A DNA stretch of 64,000 bases from JAJPHU01 sp035553375 (GTDB taxonomy: Bacteria; Planctomycetota; Planctomycetia; Gemmatales; Gemmataceae), in NCBI GenBank assembly GCA_035553375.1, contig DATNCY010000276.1, positions 18,016 to 82,015 on the forward strand, given 5' to 3'. Positions 17,383-25,905 of the stretch are shown here, one piece after another (position 1 is the first letter of the stretch; the number at the start of each line of letters is the position of its first letter). A program made the translations under genes and the position numbers. Below the pieces are notes generated by a model, which had not been told where the DNA came from, did not search any database, and was given only the letters and a program-made list of their open reading frames with translations.

Positions 17383-19284
17383 TTATTCTTGGGCTTTTTT
17401 GTGCCGCACGACACTAAAACGCACGATCTCGGAACCCTGGATCACCCAGTCGGTCGGCTGGCGCGACACGAGGGCGCTGCTCATGGTCTGAGCGCCGGTG
17501 CGTCGGCCATTGCCGAGTATTTGCACCATACTCGGTGGCAAATGCGGCAGCGCCTTGCCACTCAGCGCGACGCCCGCGTCGGCCACCGGCATACGCATCA
17601 CCAAATTAGTGCGTTTCACGCTCGTTTGCACGCGAACGGCCTCGAACACCTGATCGAGATTGGTCGGATTATTCAGCGTCGGGTTCTCGCGCAACGACAG
17701 ACGCGCGTTGAGCAAGTCGTCGCAGATCGTGGCGACATACGGCCCTTCGGGCAGATCGATCGGCAGCTTGAGCGTTACCGGCACGCGCTGCCGCACGCCC
17801 TTGTACGGTCGCAGAAACACCGTGGCCTTGACCGTTTCGCCCGGCTCATAAGCATCCGAAGCGAGTTCCACCGCCTCAATGTCGGCGGTGCGCCGGCCGG
17901 AGCGTACCTGCGTTCGGCAATCGATGCGCTGGATGCGCACCGGCTTGAACGCATTGCGTGTCAGAATGTTGATCACCGCGCCGACCTGACTATAGAGCGC
18001 CTGCGGCGCTCGATTGCCGCTGAAGCCGGAGAACGTGTCGTTGATAATAAGGGGATCGTGTCCTTCGATTTCGACGCGCGCTTGCAGTTCGGCCGTCATC
18101 TCTTCGGGCAACTCGCCCTCCATATCCACGGAGTTCGATAAGGCCGTGAATACCAGCGCCGGCATCATGGTGCGCTGGCGGGCGATCTCGACGTTGTAGG
18201 TGCGGGCCTTGTTTTCCGCTCCAAGCTCCACCGTCATACGCACCGGCAACATGTCGGCCTTACGGCCGAGCCAGCCGGCGATGCAGGTGCTGACATCGGC
18301 GTTGATGACACCCAACGGCTTGAGTGGCGCACCCATCTTGAAGCTGACCGTTTGCCGAGGATACACCGTGATAATGTAGCCGGACATCAGCGGGAACTCG
18401 CAGGAGCCGAGACTCATGAACGGATGCCCCCAACCGTAAACGCGCTTGCCTTCGACGTGCGTGACGGTGCCGATGCCGGACAGATCGAAGTCGCCGCGAA
18501 TCATCGACACGGCCAACGGGCTGCCCGGTTCGAGCGGCGCGTCCTTCTCCTCGGCGGCGATGCGTCCCGGTATGGCTCCGCCCTGCATGGGCGTCATGCC
18601 GAACTTACCGCATCGCTCTTGTAGTAATTTCAGGCTATTGCGCGTGAAGCCGGTCGCTGACAACGGCGTGCGCAGCGGCATCATCCAGAGACCATCGGCC
18701 GCCCCCCTCACCCTGCCCTCTCCCCCCAAGGGGGGAGAGGGTTGGGTGAGGGGGCCTTCATCGAATCCTTGCGACACGGTGACGGTGTCAAATTCCTTGC
18801 CGTCGATGACAAGCGGTTGTCGCAAACCGACGCGCGTTGGTTTGCCATGCTCGGCCAAATCGCGGCGCTCGAACGCCTCAACGAAACCGTTCATCTGGCT
18901 GAACGGTGTGACGCCGGCAATCGGTTCCTTGCCGTAGGGCCAGGCGTAGGCGACGGCACCGACCAGCTTGTTTTCGATGTAAACGGGGCTGCCGCTCATG
19001 CCGGCGATAACGCCGGTTTTCTCCAGGTTCAGCCCGGACAATCGACAAATCACCATGTCTCGGCCGGGGCTGGTGTTCTTGAGTACGCCCAGCACTTCCG
19101 CCTGAAACGTCTCGATCTTGGTCCCCTTCATGACCGTTCGGCCGACGCCTTTCATGCCGGCGCGAATGTCATCGACTTGCCAGTAGCTATCCGGCTTGGG
19201 GGCGGCGAGGGCTAAGACGCCTCCGCACGTCCAGCAGGCCAAAGTCAGCATGAGGACGAAGCCGAGACGGATTGGGGAAGTCAT
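17383..19284 (-). CDS. SpoIVB-type S55 peptidase-domain protein
   Basis: 633 residues from the ATG at 19284, preceded by GGAGG. A signal or anchor segment spans residues 8-28. The S55 domain contains the nucleophile motif AGMSGSPVY (about 95-102), then GAVAYAWPYGKEPIAGVTPF, and downstream YGWGHPFMSLGSCEFPL. In Bacillus SpoIVB this family is a regulated serine protease of the sigma-K checkpoint; planctomycetes do not make endospores, so the role here is different and unknown. The C-terminal 300 residues are beta-rich. Residues 177-194 are encoded by a palindromic repeat (GPLTQPSPPLGGEGRVRG), an in-frame insert between the S55 half-domains. Likely co-transcribed with the propeller gene downstream. 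Confidence 0.88.
   Translation of the reverse strand: MTSPIRLGFVLMLTLACWTCGGVLALAAPKPDSYWQVDDIRAGMKGVGRTVMKGTKIETFQAEVLGVLKNTSPGRDMVICRLSGLNLEKTGVIAGMSGSPVYIENKLVGAVAYAWPYGKEPIAGVTPFSQMNGFVEAFERRDLAEHGKPTRVGLRQPLVIDGKEFDTVTVSQGFDEGPLTQPSPPLGGEGRVRGAADGLWMMPLRTPLSATGFTRNSLKLLQERCGKFGMTPMQGGAIPGRIAAEEKDAPLEPGSPLAVSMIRGDFDLSGIGTVTHVEGKRVYGWGHPFMSLGSCEFPLMSGYIITVYPRQTVSFKMGAPLKPLGVINADVSTCIAGWLGRKADMLPVRMTVELGAENKARTYNVEIARQRTMMPALVFTALSNSVDMEGELPEEMTAELQARVEIEGHDPLIINDTFSGFSGNRAPQALYSQVGAVINILTRNAFKPVRIQRIDCRTQVRSGRRTADIEAVELASDAYEPGETVKATVFLRPYKGVRQRVPVTLKLPIDLPEGPYVATICDDLLNARLSLRENPTLNNPTNLDQVFEAVRVQTSVKRTNLVMRMPVADAGVALSGKALPHLPPSMVQILGNGRRTGAQTMSSALVSRQPTDWVIQGSEIVRFSVVRHKKAQE
18703..18754. 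repeat. Palindromic repeat inserted in frame in the S55 peptidase gene
   Basis: Arms 18703-18727 and 18730-18754 (CCCCCTCACCCTGCCCTCTC type) pair with two mismatches and a 2-nt loop. The element is related in sequence type to the intergenic one at 47154-47271. Here it lies inside an intact reading frame and is translated without a stop. Confidence 0.85.
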
Positions 19285-19629
19285 GCTCGCGCCTCCGGAG
19301 TAGCGGGAGTGGAGATCGGCCGGACGTGCGGAAAGGAGGACCGGCGTGGGAGAAAATACAGAAAGACGAACACGTTCGGGCGTCCTTCCTCCTTGTTTCG
19401 GCGCCTCTGTGCCGCGAGGAGACATCTTCGCCTCCTCTTCCAAGTTACGTTATTTCGTCAGGCGAGTATAGGCCGACTTGTCAGCGCGGGTAAGTGGCGG
19501 TGCGCAGCGAACACGGCTCCGCATGCCCTTGCAATCGACTTCGACCCCACCTTTCAGGATAATGACGACAACCGTTTGGTCCGGCGAACGAACCGGAAGA
19601 TAGACCTTGCCTGAACGATCGAGCGTGCC
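19285..19629. other. Divergent intergenic region, 345 bp
   Basis: This lies between the S55 peptidase and the rhomboid-like gene, which point away from each other, so both promoters should be here. I see no strong sigma-70-like box, hairpin or conserved protein. Short open frames in it have no family resemblance. A remnant of the CACAGAGG-type repeat (GCGCCTCTGTGCCGCGAGGA) is visible around 19401-19425. Confidence 0.5.
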
Positions 19630-21072
19630 ATGAGTGAGGACGGCCTTAATCCCCGCGAGACGATTCTGCGTATGTGCGCGGCCGCCGCGCCGGAGCCGTG
19701 GTATCCGCGCCTATACGTCAAGCAGGCCGACCTCGACGCCGACGCGCTCGCTGAATGTCTCGAAGAATTGTGGCTGGACGGTCTCATTCAAAAGACGCCG
19801 GGCAACGCCGAAACCGGACCTGCAATATCGCTTACTCGTGCCGGCGAGCGCGTTCTGCTCGATCCCGAGGCGCTGGATCGCCTGCGCGCCGGGCAACCGT
19901 TGTCCGCCGAGGACCGTGGTGCCATCGTCCGCGGGGTGTTTCGCGGCCGGCTGATCCCGCACATGACACGGCTGATCGTGTTGGTCCATGTCGTCGTGTT
20001 CGTCCACGGCTATTTGGACGCTCGCTGGATTGGGGCGGGCAAGGATTTTCTCAGCGCTCCTCCGGTGACGGCGCAGGTGGCGAAACTGCTCGAAGACAGT
20101 GGCAGTCTGACCGCGCGCAATCTCATCGACGGCCAATGGTGGCGGTTACTGACGGCGGGTTTCGTCCATGTCGGCTTTTTGTACCTGCTGTTAAACATGG
20201 TCTTTCTGTATCTGGCGGGCCGTTACGTCGAGCGAATGTGGGGGCACGTCCGCTATCTGCTGATCTACCTGATTAGCGTGGTAGGCTCTAGTTGTGTGGG
20301 CGTGGCGCAGAACCTCACGGGGGAAGCGAGCGCTTCCGGGGCCGTGTGCGGATTGCTCGGCGCGGAGGCGGTATGGTTCCTCCTCAATCGCAGGTACTTG
20401 TCGCGCCCTTTGATGCGCGCAGCGTGGTGGAGCCTGATTAGTTCGGGCGTTTTCCTGGTGGTCATCCTCGCGTTCAGGGATGCCAGCAGTTGGGGGCTTC
20501 TCGGCGGCACCATCGCCGGCGCGCTGGCCGGTCTACTGCTACACCTGCACCGCTTCGGCCCACCTCTGTGGCGCTGGCTGGCCATTGCCGGCTTCGTGCC
20601 TTTGGCATGGTACGGTCAGCATTTCATTGATGTCGCCCGCGCCACCGACGAACGCTGGCAAAAGATCGAGGATCAACAGTTCGAGCAGCGCTATGCGGGT
20701 GCCATCAGCAAATCCATGAAACAAGCGAAGACCCTCTACACGGAGCAAGTCACCACCCTGCTGCGTTGGGATCCACCCGACCGCGAAGCGGAGAAGGTCG
20801 AATCCGTCCTGGCCGTGCTAGTGGAACAGCAGCGTGAGTTGAACGGCCTGGCGGATCGCCTGGACCGCGCCGGTCCTTATGGCAGTGCGGAGGCGGAACT
20901 GGCCCGGCAGACGGGCCGTGATTATGTCCGCGCGGGGGCGAAATTGTTCGCGCTCGCCGAACACGCTCTGCGTCTGGGCGAGCAGTGGACGGACAAGGAT
21001 CGGCAAGCATTGCGTCAACAACAGAGTGAGATAGATAAGCTCCATAAGGAGTGGCAAACTCTGGTCGAGTGA
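19630..21072 (+). CDS. Rhomboid-family membrane protein, probably non-proteolytic
   Basis: 480 residues with a cytoplasmic N-terminal region (1-110, winged-helix-like), about six membrane helices (112-310) and a charged helical C-terminus (340-480). The rhomboid core is recognisable: QWWRLLTAGFVHVGFLYLLL, N189, and SASGAVCGLLG, where S236 aligns with the catalytic serine. The histidine that usually precedes the oxyanion asparagine by four residues is Y185. The last core helix (SSWGLLGGTIAGALAG) lacks the catalytic histidine. It may therefore be an inactive rhomboid that binds rather than cuts membrane proteins. The start has only a weak RBS. The methyltransferase follows after 52 nt. Confidence 0.85.
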   Translation: MSEDGLNPRETILRMCAAAAPEPWYPRLYVKQADLDADALAECLEELWLDGLIQKTPGNAETGPAISLTRAGERVLLDPEALDRLRAGQPLSAEDRGAIVRGVFRGRLIPHMTRLIVLVHVVVFVHGYLDARWIGAGKDFLSAPPVTAQVAKLLEDSGSLTARNLIDGQWWRLLTAGFVHVGFLYLLLNMVFLYLAGRYVERMWGHVRYLLIYLISVVGSSCVGVAQNLTGEASASGAVCGLLGAEAVWFLLNRRYLSRPLMRAAWWSLISSGVFLVVILAFRDASSWGLLGGTIAGALAGLLLHLHRFGPPLWRWLAIAGFVPLAWYGQHFIDVARATDERWQKIEDQQFEQRYAGAISKSMKQAKTLYTEQVTTLLRWDPPDREAEKVESVLAVLVEQQRELNGLADRLDRAGPYGSAEAELARQTGRDYVRAGAKLFALAEHALRLGEQWTDKDRQALRQQQSEIDKLHKEWQTLVE

Positions 21073-21124
21073 CCGCATGGAGGCGCGACATTCCGCGAGG
21101 ATGTTGCCAAGGGAAGGGATACCC

Positions 21125-21853
21125 ATGACTATGAACGATGCTTTGCACGGGTTCATTTCACGGGCCGCGCGCGGCTTGCGGCGGCGGACGGGATGGCGGA
21201 CGGACCTCGATTATCGCCGCTGGTATTCGACCTGGGATTTGCAGCGCGATTACTGGACAATCGTTGGGCCGACCACGAAGGAAGAGTACGATCGCCTTAG
21301 CGCCGTCAAACGGCAATTGCTCGTCGATCTCGGTCTCACGCCGGAGGCGAAAATCCTCGATGTCGGTTGCGGCACCGGCCAGCTAACCGCGGCGCTGCAC
21401 GATTTTCTGAGTGATCGCGGCCATTATTGCGGCACGGACATTAGCCCGGAGGCGGTCGCCTTCTGTCGTTCGCGTTTCCGTCGGCCCAATTTCTCCTTCC
21501 TAACCAGCGACATGACCGCGCTGCCGCTCCACAACATTTCGTTTGATTTCATCGTCTTTTTCAGTGTGTTCACGCACACCTACCCCCAGGAAACAGCGCT
21601 ACTGCTGTGCGAGGCACACCGTCTACTGGCGGAAGGCGGCGTTATCTTCGCGGACCTGTTCGCGGATCCGCTCGTGGATCGTCATGCCGGCGATCGCACG
21701 GCGGTGATGGTCAATCCGGACTATCTCCAGAGTTTGCTTGATGGCAACGGTTTGCATGCGGAATTGGTGGAAGTTCAGCCCGGCCCGCAATCGGGGCAGC
21801 GGCTGTTCTACAAGTTCACGCGAATACCGCTCGGCGTGTGGTCGGGAGGATAG
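21125..21853 (+). CDS. Class I SAM-dependent methyltransferase
   Basis: 242 residues from the ATG at 21125, which is preceded by GGGAAGGG; an ATG at 21077 lacks such a site. The Rossmann SAM-binding motif is ILDVGCGTGQLT, followed by the acidic loop CGTDISPEA and the later VFTHTYPQE and HRLLAEGGVIFADLF segments typical of Methyltransf_11/25. The substrate cannot be told from the sequence. There is no signal peptide, so it is cytosolic. It probably shares a transcript with the rhomboid-like gene 52 nt upstream. Confidence 0.9.
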   Translation: MTMNDALHGFISRAARGLRRRTGWRTDLDYRRWYSTWDLQRDYWTIVGPTTKEEYDRLSAVKRQLLVDLGLTPEAKILDVGCGTGQLTAALHDFLSDRGHYCGTDISPEAVAFCRSRFRRPNFSFLTSDMTALPLHNISFDFIVFFSVFTHTYPQETALLLCEAHRLLAEGGVIFADLFADPLVDRHAGDRTAVMVNPDYLQSLLDGNGLHAELVEVQPGPQSGQRLFYKFTRIPLGVWSGG

Positions 21854-22195
21854 CGGGGCAACTGGGGCACCTGTTCCTCGCACAAGTTGTGCGAGATTTG
21901 TAACCACTCTCTATCCAGCTTATGGAGCGATCGCATTCGCTGGCCGTCCATACAAGTTCTCATTCTCCAACAACCTGTTGGAGAATTGCTCCCTCACTAC
22001 TCATTCCATCGGAACACTGCGTTCGACTTGTGTCCTTGAAGGGCGAACCTCGTATCCCATACTGTCGTCCCCGGCGAAGTCCAGCTGCGGAACTGCACCC
22101 CCTTTCCCTTTGCGTTGACGCCTATCGGACGCTACCTTGAATACACTGCTTGTATTGTGCCTGTTCTTCGCCATTTTCATGGGAGACCCCTCACG
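21854..22195. other. Intergenic region with two small hairpins, 342 bp
   Basis: This lies between the methyltransferase and the DUF1501 gene, both on plus. A 9-bp dyad with a one-base centre is at 21877-21895 (CTCGCACAA and its inverse). An 11-bp perfect stem with a 3-nt loop is at 21962-21986 (ATTCTCCAACA). Neither has a T-run. The first could be an operator-like dyad or a weak terminator. The promoter of the DUF1501 operon should be in the remaining sequence, but I cannot assign boxes. Confidence 0.5.
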
Positions 22196-23566
22196 ATGTT
22201 GCGTCTCGACGCCGATCAGAGCGTATCCGTTTGCGATGGTTTAACTCGACGCGATTTCCTCCACGCCGGCGCTTTGTCGATGCTCGGTCTGACGCTGCCC
22301 GGTTTCTTCGCGCGACAGGCCGCCGCCGCGACGCCGGACAAAGACGTCAACTGTATCATGCTGTTTTTGCTTGGCGCTCCCAGTCATATCGATACCTGGG
22401 ATCCCAAGCCCAAAGCGCCGGCCGAAATTCGCGGTCCCTACAAGCCCATCGCCACCAAGACGACGGGCATGCAGATTAGCGAAATCTTTCCGAAGATGGC
22501 GAAGCACGCCGACAAGTATTCGCTGATCCGCAGCGTTTACCACACGGCCGCCGCCGTCCACGACACCGGCCATCAGATGATGCAGACGGGCCGGCTATTC
22601 ACCGGCGGCATCGAGCATCCGCATCTCGGCTGCGTACTCGGCTATTTGAAGGGGCAGCGCGGCGAGGTGCCGGCGCATGTACTGCTGCCACGACCGATGG
22701 GCCGCACCGGCGGCAACATGCCACACGGTCAGAACGCCGGCTACCTCGGCAAGCAATATGATCCCTTCGTCCTCAACGCCGATCCGTCGGTGAAGGACTT
22801 CAAGGTGCCCGATTTGCTGCCGCCCGAATACATCTCCGCCGTGCGCGCCCGCCGTCGGCAGAAAATGCGCGACGCCGTCGAGGGCGCGCTCGGTTCGTTC
22901 GAGAAAAACCAACAAGCGAAACAACTCGACGAGAATTTCAATCTCGCTTATCGCTTGATGTCCAGCCCGCAAGCACGCGAGGCGTTCGCGCTGGATAAGG
23001 AACCCGCCGCCACGCGCGATCGCTATGGCCGCACGCGCTTCGGACAAAGTTGCCTGCTGGCGCGCCGGCTTATCGAACGCGGCGTGCGCTTCGTGACGGT
23101 CAATATGTATGAAACCGTCTTCGATGAAATTACCTGGGACATTCACGGCTCGAAGCCGTTCACGGACATTGCCGAGATGTCGCGGTTGGTCGCGCCGAAT
23201 TTCGACCGCGCTTATAGCTCCTTGCTGGAGGATCTACATGATCGCGGCCTGCTGAAAACAACCATCGTCACGGCGATGGGTGAGTTTGGCCGGACGCCGA
23301 AGATTAACCCGGCCGGCGGCCGCGATCATCATCCCGGAGTGTGGACGATTCTGATGGGTGGCGGGCCGATCAAGGGCGGCCATATCGTCGGCGAATCCGA
23401 CGAGTTGGGTTACACACCGAAGACACGTCCGGTCACGCCGGCGATGGTGGCGGCGACGATTTACAAGGGACTCGGACTCGATCCGCACCGCGAGTTGCCG
23501 GGGCCGCAAAATCGACCGCTGCCGCTGGCCGATTACGATGCGTCGCCGCTCAAGGAGTTGTTTTGA
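22196..23566 (+). CDS. DUF1501 protein, Tat-exported
   Basis: 456 residues from the ATG at 22196, about 10 nt after GGGAG. A Tat signal is present (TRRDFLHAGALSMLG, residues 17-31). Hallmarks of the family: FLLGAPSHIDTWDPKP, GEFGRTPKINPAGGRDHHPG and IKGGHIVGESDELG. It heads a plus-strand cluster that runs to 29991. Its stop codon overlaps the ATG of the Uma2 gene (TGATG), so the two are translationally coupled. It is the same type as those at 7994, 45763 and 51316. Enzymatic activity is unproven. Confidence 0.95.
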   Translation: MLRLDADQSVSVCDGLTRRDFLHAGALSMLGLTLPGFFARQAAAATPDKDVNCIMLFLLGAPSHIDTWDPKPKAPAEIRGPYKPIATKTTGMQISEIFPKMAKHADKYSLIRSVYHTAAAVHDTGHQMMQTGRLFTGGIEHPHLGCVLGYLKGQRGEVPAHVLLPRPMGRTGGNMPHGQNAGYLGKQYDPFVLNADPSVKDFKVPDLLPPEYISAVRARRRQKMRDAVEGALGSFEKNQQAKQLDENFNLAYRLMSSPQAREAFALDKEPAATRDRYGRTRFGQSCLLARRLIERGVRFVTVNMYETVFDEITWDIHGSKPFTDIAEMSRLVAPNFDRAYSSLLEDLHDRGLLKTTIVTAMGEFGRTPKINPAGGRDHHPGVWTILMGGGPIKGGHIVGESDELGYTPKTRPVTPAMVAATIYKGLGLDPHRELPGPQNRPLPLADYDASPLKELF

Positions 23567-24345
23567 TGAATCTGGATCCGCGCAACGAAATAATCGAGCC
23601 GCCCCCGCCGAGACGTGGCCTAGCCAGCTTTACCGATGAGGAGTTGGAGCGGTTACAAGATCTGCCTTCCGATGATGGTGAACCCCTGGAAACTCCCTGG
23701 CATCGCTACGCCATGAATCAGCTGTGCGAAGTGGCGACCTGCCACTACCGCGCGCGGAATGATTTCTTCACGGGCGGCAACATGTTCGTTTATTACAACG
23801 TGGAGCAGCAACGCCATCGGGATTTTCGCGGTCCTGATTTCTTCTTCGTCTGGGGTGTGGACCGTCGCAGGGAGCGGAATTACTACGCGATCTGGGACGA
23901 AAACAACCATTATCCCAATGTTGTCATTGAGTTGCCTTCTGAGAGTACGGCGGAGATCGACCGCGTCGAGAAACGCGCTCTGTACCAGGACACCTGGCAC
24001 ACGCCCGAATATTTTTTGTGCGAACCCCAGGTGGGGACTCTGGAGGGGTTGCGATTGAGCGCGCAACAGGTGTACGAGCCGATCCTCGCCAACGAACGCG
24101 GTTGGGTATGGAGTGAACAATTGCAGCTCTGGCTGGGTCCGTGGACGGGTACGTATTTGGAGGAGAGGGCGACGTGGCCGCGGTTTTACGACGCTGATGG
24201 CCGGCTCGTCCCCACCTTCGCCGAGGCGGCCCAACAACGCACCGAACAGGAAAAACAACGCGCCGACGCCGCCGAGACGGAGACAGCTCGGCTGCGCCGC
24301 GAATTGGAAGAGATGCGCCAGCGGTTTCCGAAATCGTCAGAGTAG
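23566..24345 (+). CDS. Uma2-family (DUF820) endonuclease-like protein
   Basis: 259 residues; the ATG overlaps the preceding TGA by one base. The PD-(D/E)XK core is visible as RGPDFFFVWG followed by NVVIELPSESTAEIDRVEKR, with ALYQDTWHTPEYFLC as the usual final strand. The C-terminal 60 residues form a charged helix (Glu/Arg/Ala-rich), common in the cyanobacterial and planctomycete expansion of this family. DNA cleavage by Uma2 proteins is assumed from the fold; the biological role is unknown. A second, more distant copy is at 55344-56063. Confidence 0.88.
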   Translation: MNLDPRNEIIEPPPPRRGLASFTDEELERLQDLPSDDGEPLETPWHRYAMNQLCEVATCHYRARNDFFTGGNMFVYYNVEQQRHRDFRGPDFFFVWGVDRRRERNYYAIWDENNHYPNVVIELPSESTAEIDRVEKRALYQDTWHTPEYFLCEPQVGTLEGLRLSAQQVYEPILANERGWVWSEQLQLWLGPWTGTYLEERATWPRFYDADGRLVPTFAEAAQQRTEQEKQRADAAETETARLRRELEEMRQRFPKSSE

Positions 24346-24376
24346 CGCAAAACCGCGCTCGATCGAGGGGGGAGTG

Positions 24377-25003
24377 ATGGTGAAAACGGCTTCGTTCAGT
24401 TTCCAGAAACGTCTGAAGGAAATCGGCATGTTTTTCCAGAAGGACGATGCGGTTTACAAGTCGATGCGCCGAATCGTGAAGCGTCTGGAAAAGGCTAAGA
24501 TTTCCTACGCCATTGTCGGCGGAATGGCGGTGAATGCGCACGGGCATCGCCGGACGACGGACGATCTCGATGTTCTTCTGACCGCTGAGGGGTTGGCCGA
24601 ATTTCGCAAACGGTTCGTCCCCAAACAATATCAGAGACATTCTCAGCTTCCGCGCCGATTCACGGATCGTGCTAACGAAGTGACTATCGATTTCCTTGTT
24701 GCGGGATTGTTCCCCGGCAGCGGTAAACCGGGACCAATCGCCTACCCCGATCCGGCCTCCGCCCGAGAAACGATTGAAAAAGCGCAAGTTCTGGATTTGC
24801 TCAACTTGGTACAGTTAAAACTGGCGGCGCGTCGTCATCAAGACTTTGCGGATGTCGTAAATCTAATTGGCATTCATCGGTTGAATGAATCCTTCGCGGA
24901 TCGCTTGCATCCGTCTTTGCGAAGCGATTACATCGAATGCCTGGAAGAGAAACGCCGAGAGGACGAGTATCAGGCTCGACAGCTTGGCGAGGGCGAAGTC
25001 TGA
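24377..25003 (+). CDS. Nucleotidyltransferase-like protein
   Basis: 208 residues from the ATG at 24377, just after GGGGGGAG. The segment YAIVGGMAVNAHGHRRTTDD followed by LDVLL carries the GG and D-x-D signature of the polymerase-beta-like nucleotidyltransferase fold, as in AbiEii/MNT-type and DUF6036-type proteins. Residues 150-185 (VLDLLNLVQLKLAARRHQDF) resemble the helical part of those families. In toxin-antitoxin pairs such a protein is normally next to an antitoxin or HEPN partner; I see neither, as its neighbours are Uma2 (31 nt upstream) and a P460 lipoprotein. A toxin role is therefore only one possibility. Confidence 0.72.
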   Translation: MVKTASFSFQKRLKEIGMFFQKDDAVYKSMRRIVKRLEKAKISYAIVGGMAVNAHGHRRTTDDLDVLLTAEGLAEFRKRFVPKQYQRHSQLPRRFTDRANEVTIDFLVAGLFPGSGKPGPIAYPDPASARETIEKAQVLDLLNLVQLKLAARRHQDFADVVNLIGIHRLNESFADRLHPSLRSDYIECLEEKRREDEYQARQLGEGEV

Positions 25004-25056
25004 CGTTGATAGAGATGCAGGCAGGAACTTCTCACTCATGCAGAAGAGGATATGCC

Positions 25057-25830
25057 ATGTTAATGCGCTGGCTTGCTGTACTCGGATGTTTCGGCATCGT
25101 GGTGATGTTGTCAGGTTGCTGGGAGAAGGACAAGACGCCTCCCCCGGCCACTGCCAATGATCCTACCAAAGTCACGGCGGTGAACGAGCAAGCGGATTGC
25201 GGTTGCTGCGACGCGGGCGAGGCCACGCCGCCTTTCCACGCTCGATTGCTGGAGATTGCCGCGACGTATCCCGAATATGGGCGTATAGACGATCAATGGC
25301 GCTGGGCACCGGTTTTGTGCGATGCGCCTCCACAGATGCCGGCGTTGCGCGTCAGCGCCAGTAAAGCTAGCGAAACGCATGGACGCAAGTTGTACTCGAT
25401 CTTCGCCAAAATCAGCGATCGAGGTCGCTATTTCACGGAAGACCAAACCAGTCCTGTCGGACAGGTCGTCGTCAAGGAATCCTGGCTGCCGGAAGAGGTC
25501 GCGGATAAAGCTCAACCGCTAGAAGCCATCTCCCGCAAGGTCAAGGTTCATGCGAAGGACAACAAGGACAGCACAAAGACAGTGGAGATGGAGGATCGCT
25601 ATGTGCCCTACGCCCGCAAGGACGGTCGCCTCTATCACGCGGCCAAGAAAGGACCGCTGTTCATCATGTACAAAATGGACCCGAAAACACCGGATACGGA
25701 TGAAGGTTGGGTCTATGGCACTGTCACGGCTGACGGCAAGGAAGTCACCTCGGCTGGCCGTGTCGAGTCGTGCATGAACTGTCATCGCAAAGCTCCCCAT
25801 GATCGGCTATTCGGTTTGCCCAAGAACTAA
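25057..25830 (+). CDS. Cytochrome P460-like haem lipoprotein
   Basis: 257 residues from the ATG at 25057 with AGAGGA upstream. A lipobox is present at the end of the signal peptide (MLSGC), so the mature protein is probably a lipoprotein. Just after it a small cysteine cluster (DCGCCD) appears. The C-terminus carries the haem motif CMNCH followed by RKAPHDRLFG, as in cytochrome P460-type domains. The middle matches that fold (GRKLYSIFAK, then GQVVVKESW). P460 enzymes oxidise hydroxylamine in nitrifiers, but this family is broad and the cross-linking lysine cannot be assigned here. It precedes the DUF1549/1553 gene by 75 nt. Confidence 0.85.
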   Translation: MLMRWLAVLGCFGIVVMLSGCWEKDKTPPPATANDPTKVTAVNEQADCGCCDAGEATPPFHARLLEIAATYPEYGRIDDQWRWAPVLCDAPPQMPALRVSASKASETHGRKLYSIFAKISDRGRYFTEDQTSPVGQVVVKESWLPEEVADKAQPLEAISRKVKVHAKDNKDSTKTVEMEDRYVPYARKDGRLYHAAKKGPLFIMYKMDPKTPDTDEGWVYGTVTADGKEVTSAGRVESCMNCHRKAPHDRLFGLPKN

Positions 25831-25832
25831 TT

Positions 25833-25882
25833 GTTTAGCGGCGGTTCCCAGAGCCGCGCGACTCTGCGAGCCGCCGCTAAAC
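25833..25882. repeat. Intergenic hairpin before the DUF1549/1553 gene
   Basis: Outer 12-bp arms GTTTAGCGGCGG (25833-25844) and CCGCCGCTAAAC (25871-25882) enclose an inner CAGAG/CTCTG stem. It begins 2 nt after the P460 stop and ends 23 nt before the next start. There is no T-run, so it may be a processing or attenuation site rather than a full terminator. Confidence 0.8.
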
Positions 25883-25905
25883 GGAATGAGGATTGAGAAC
25901 GCATC

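Noticed and set aside
19309..19614. Small open frames in the S55/rhomboid intergenic region
   Set aside because: No RBS or similarity, and they overlap repeat-like sequence.
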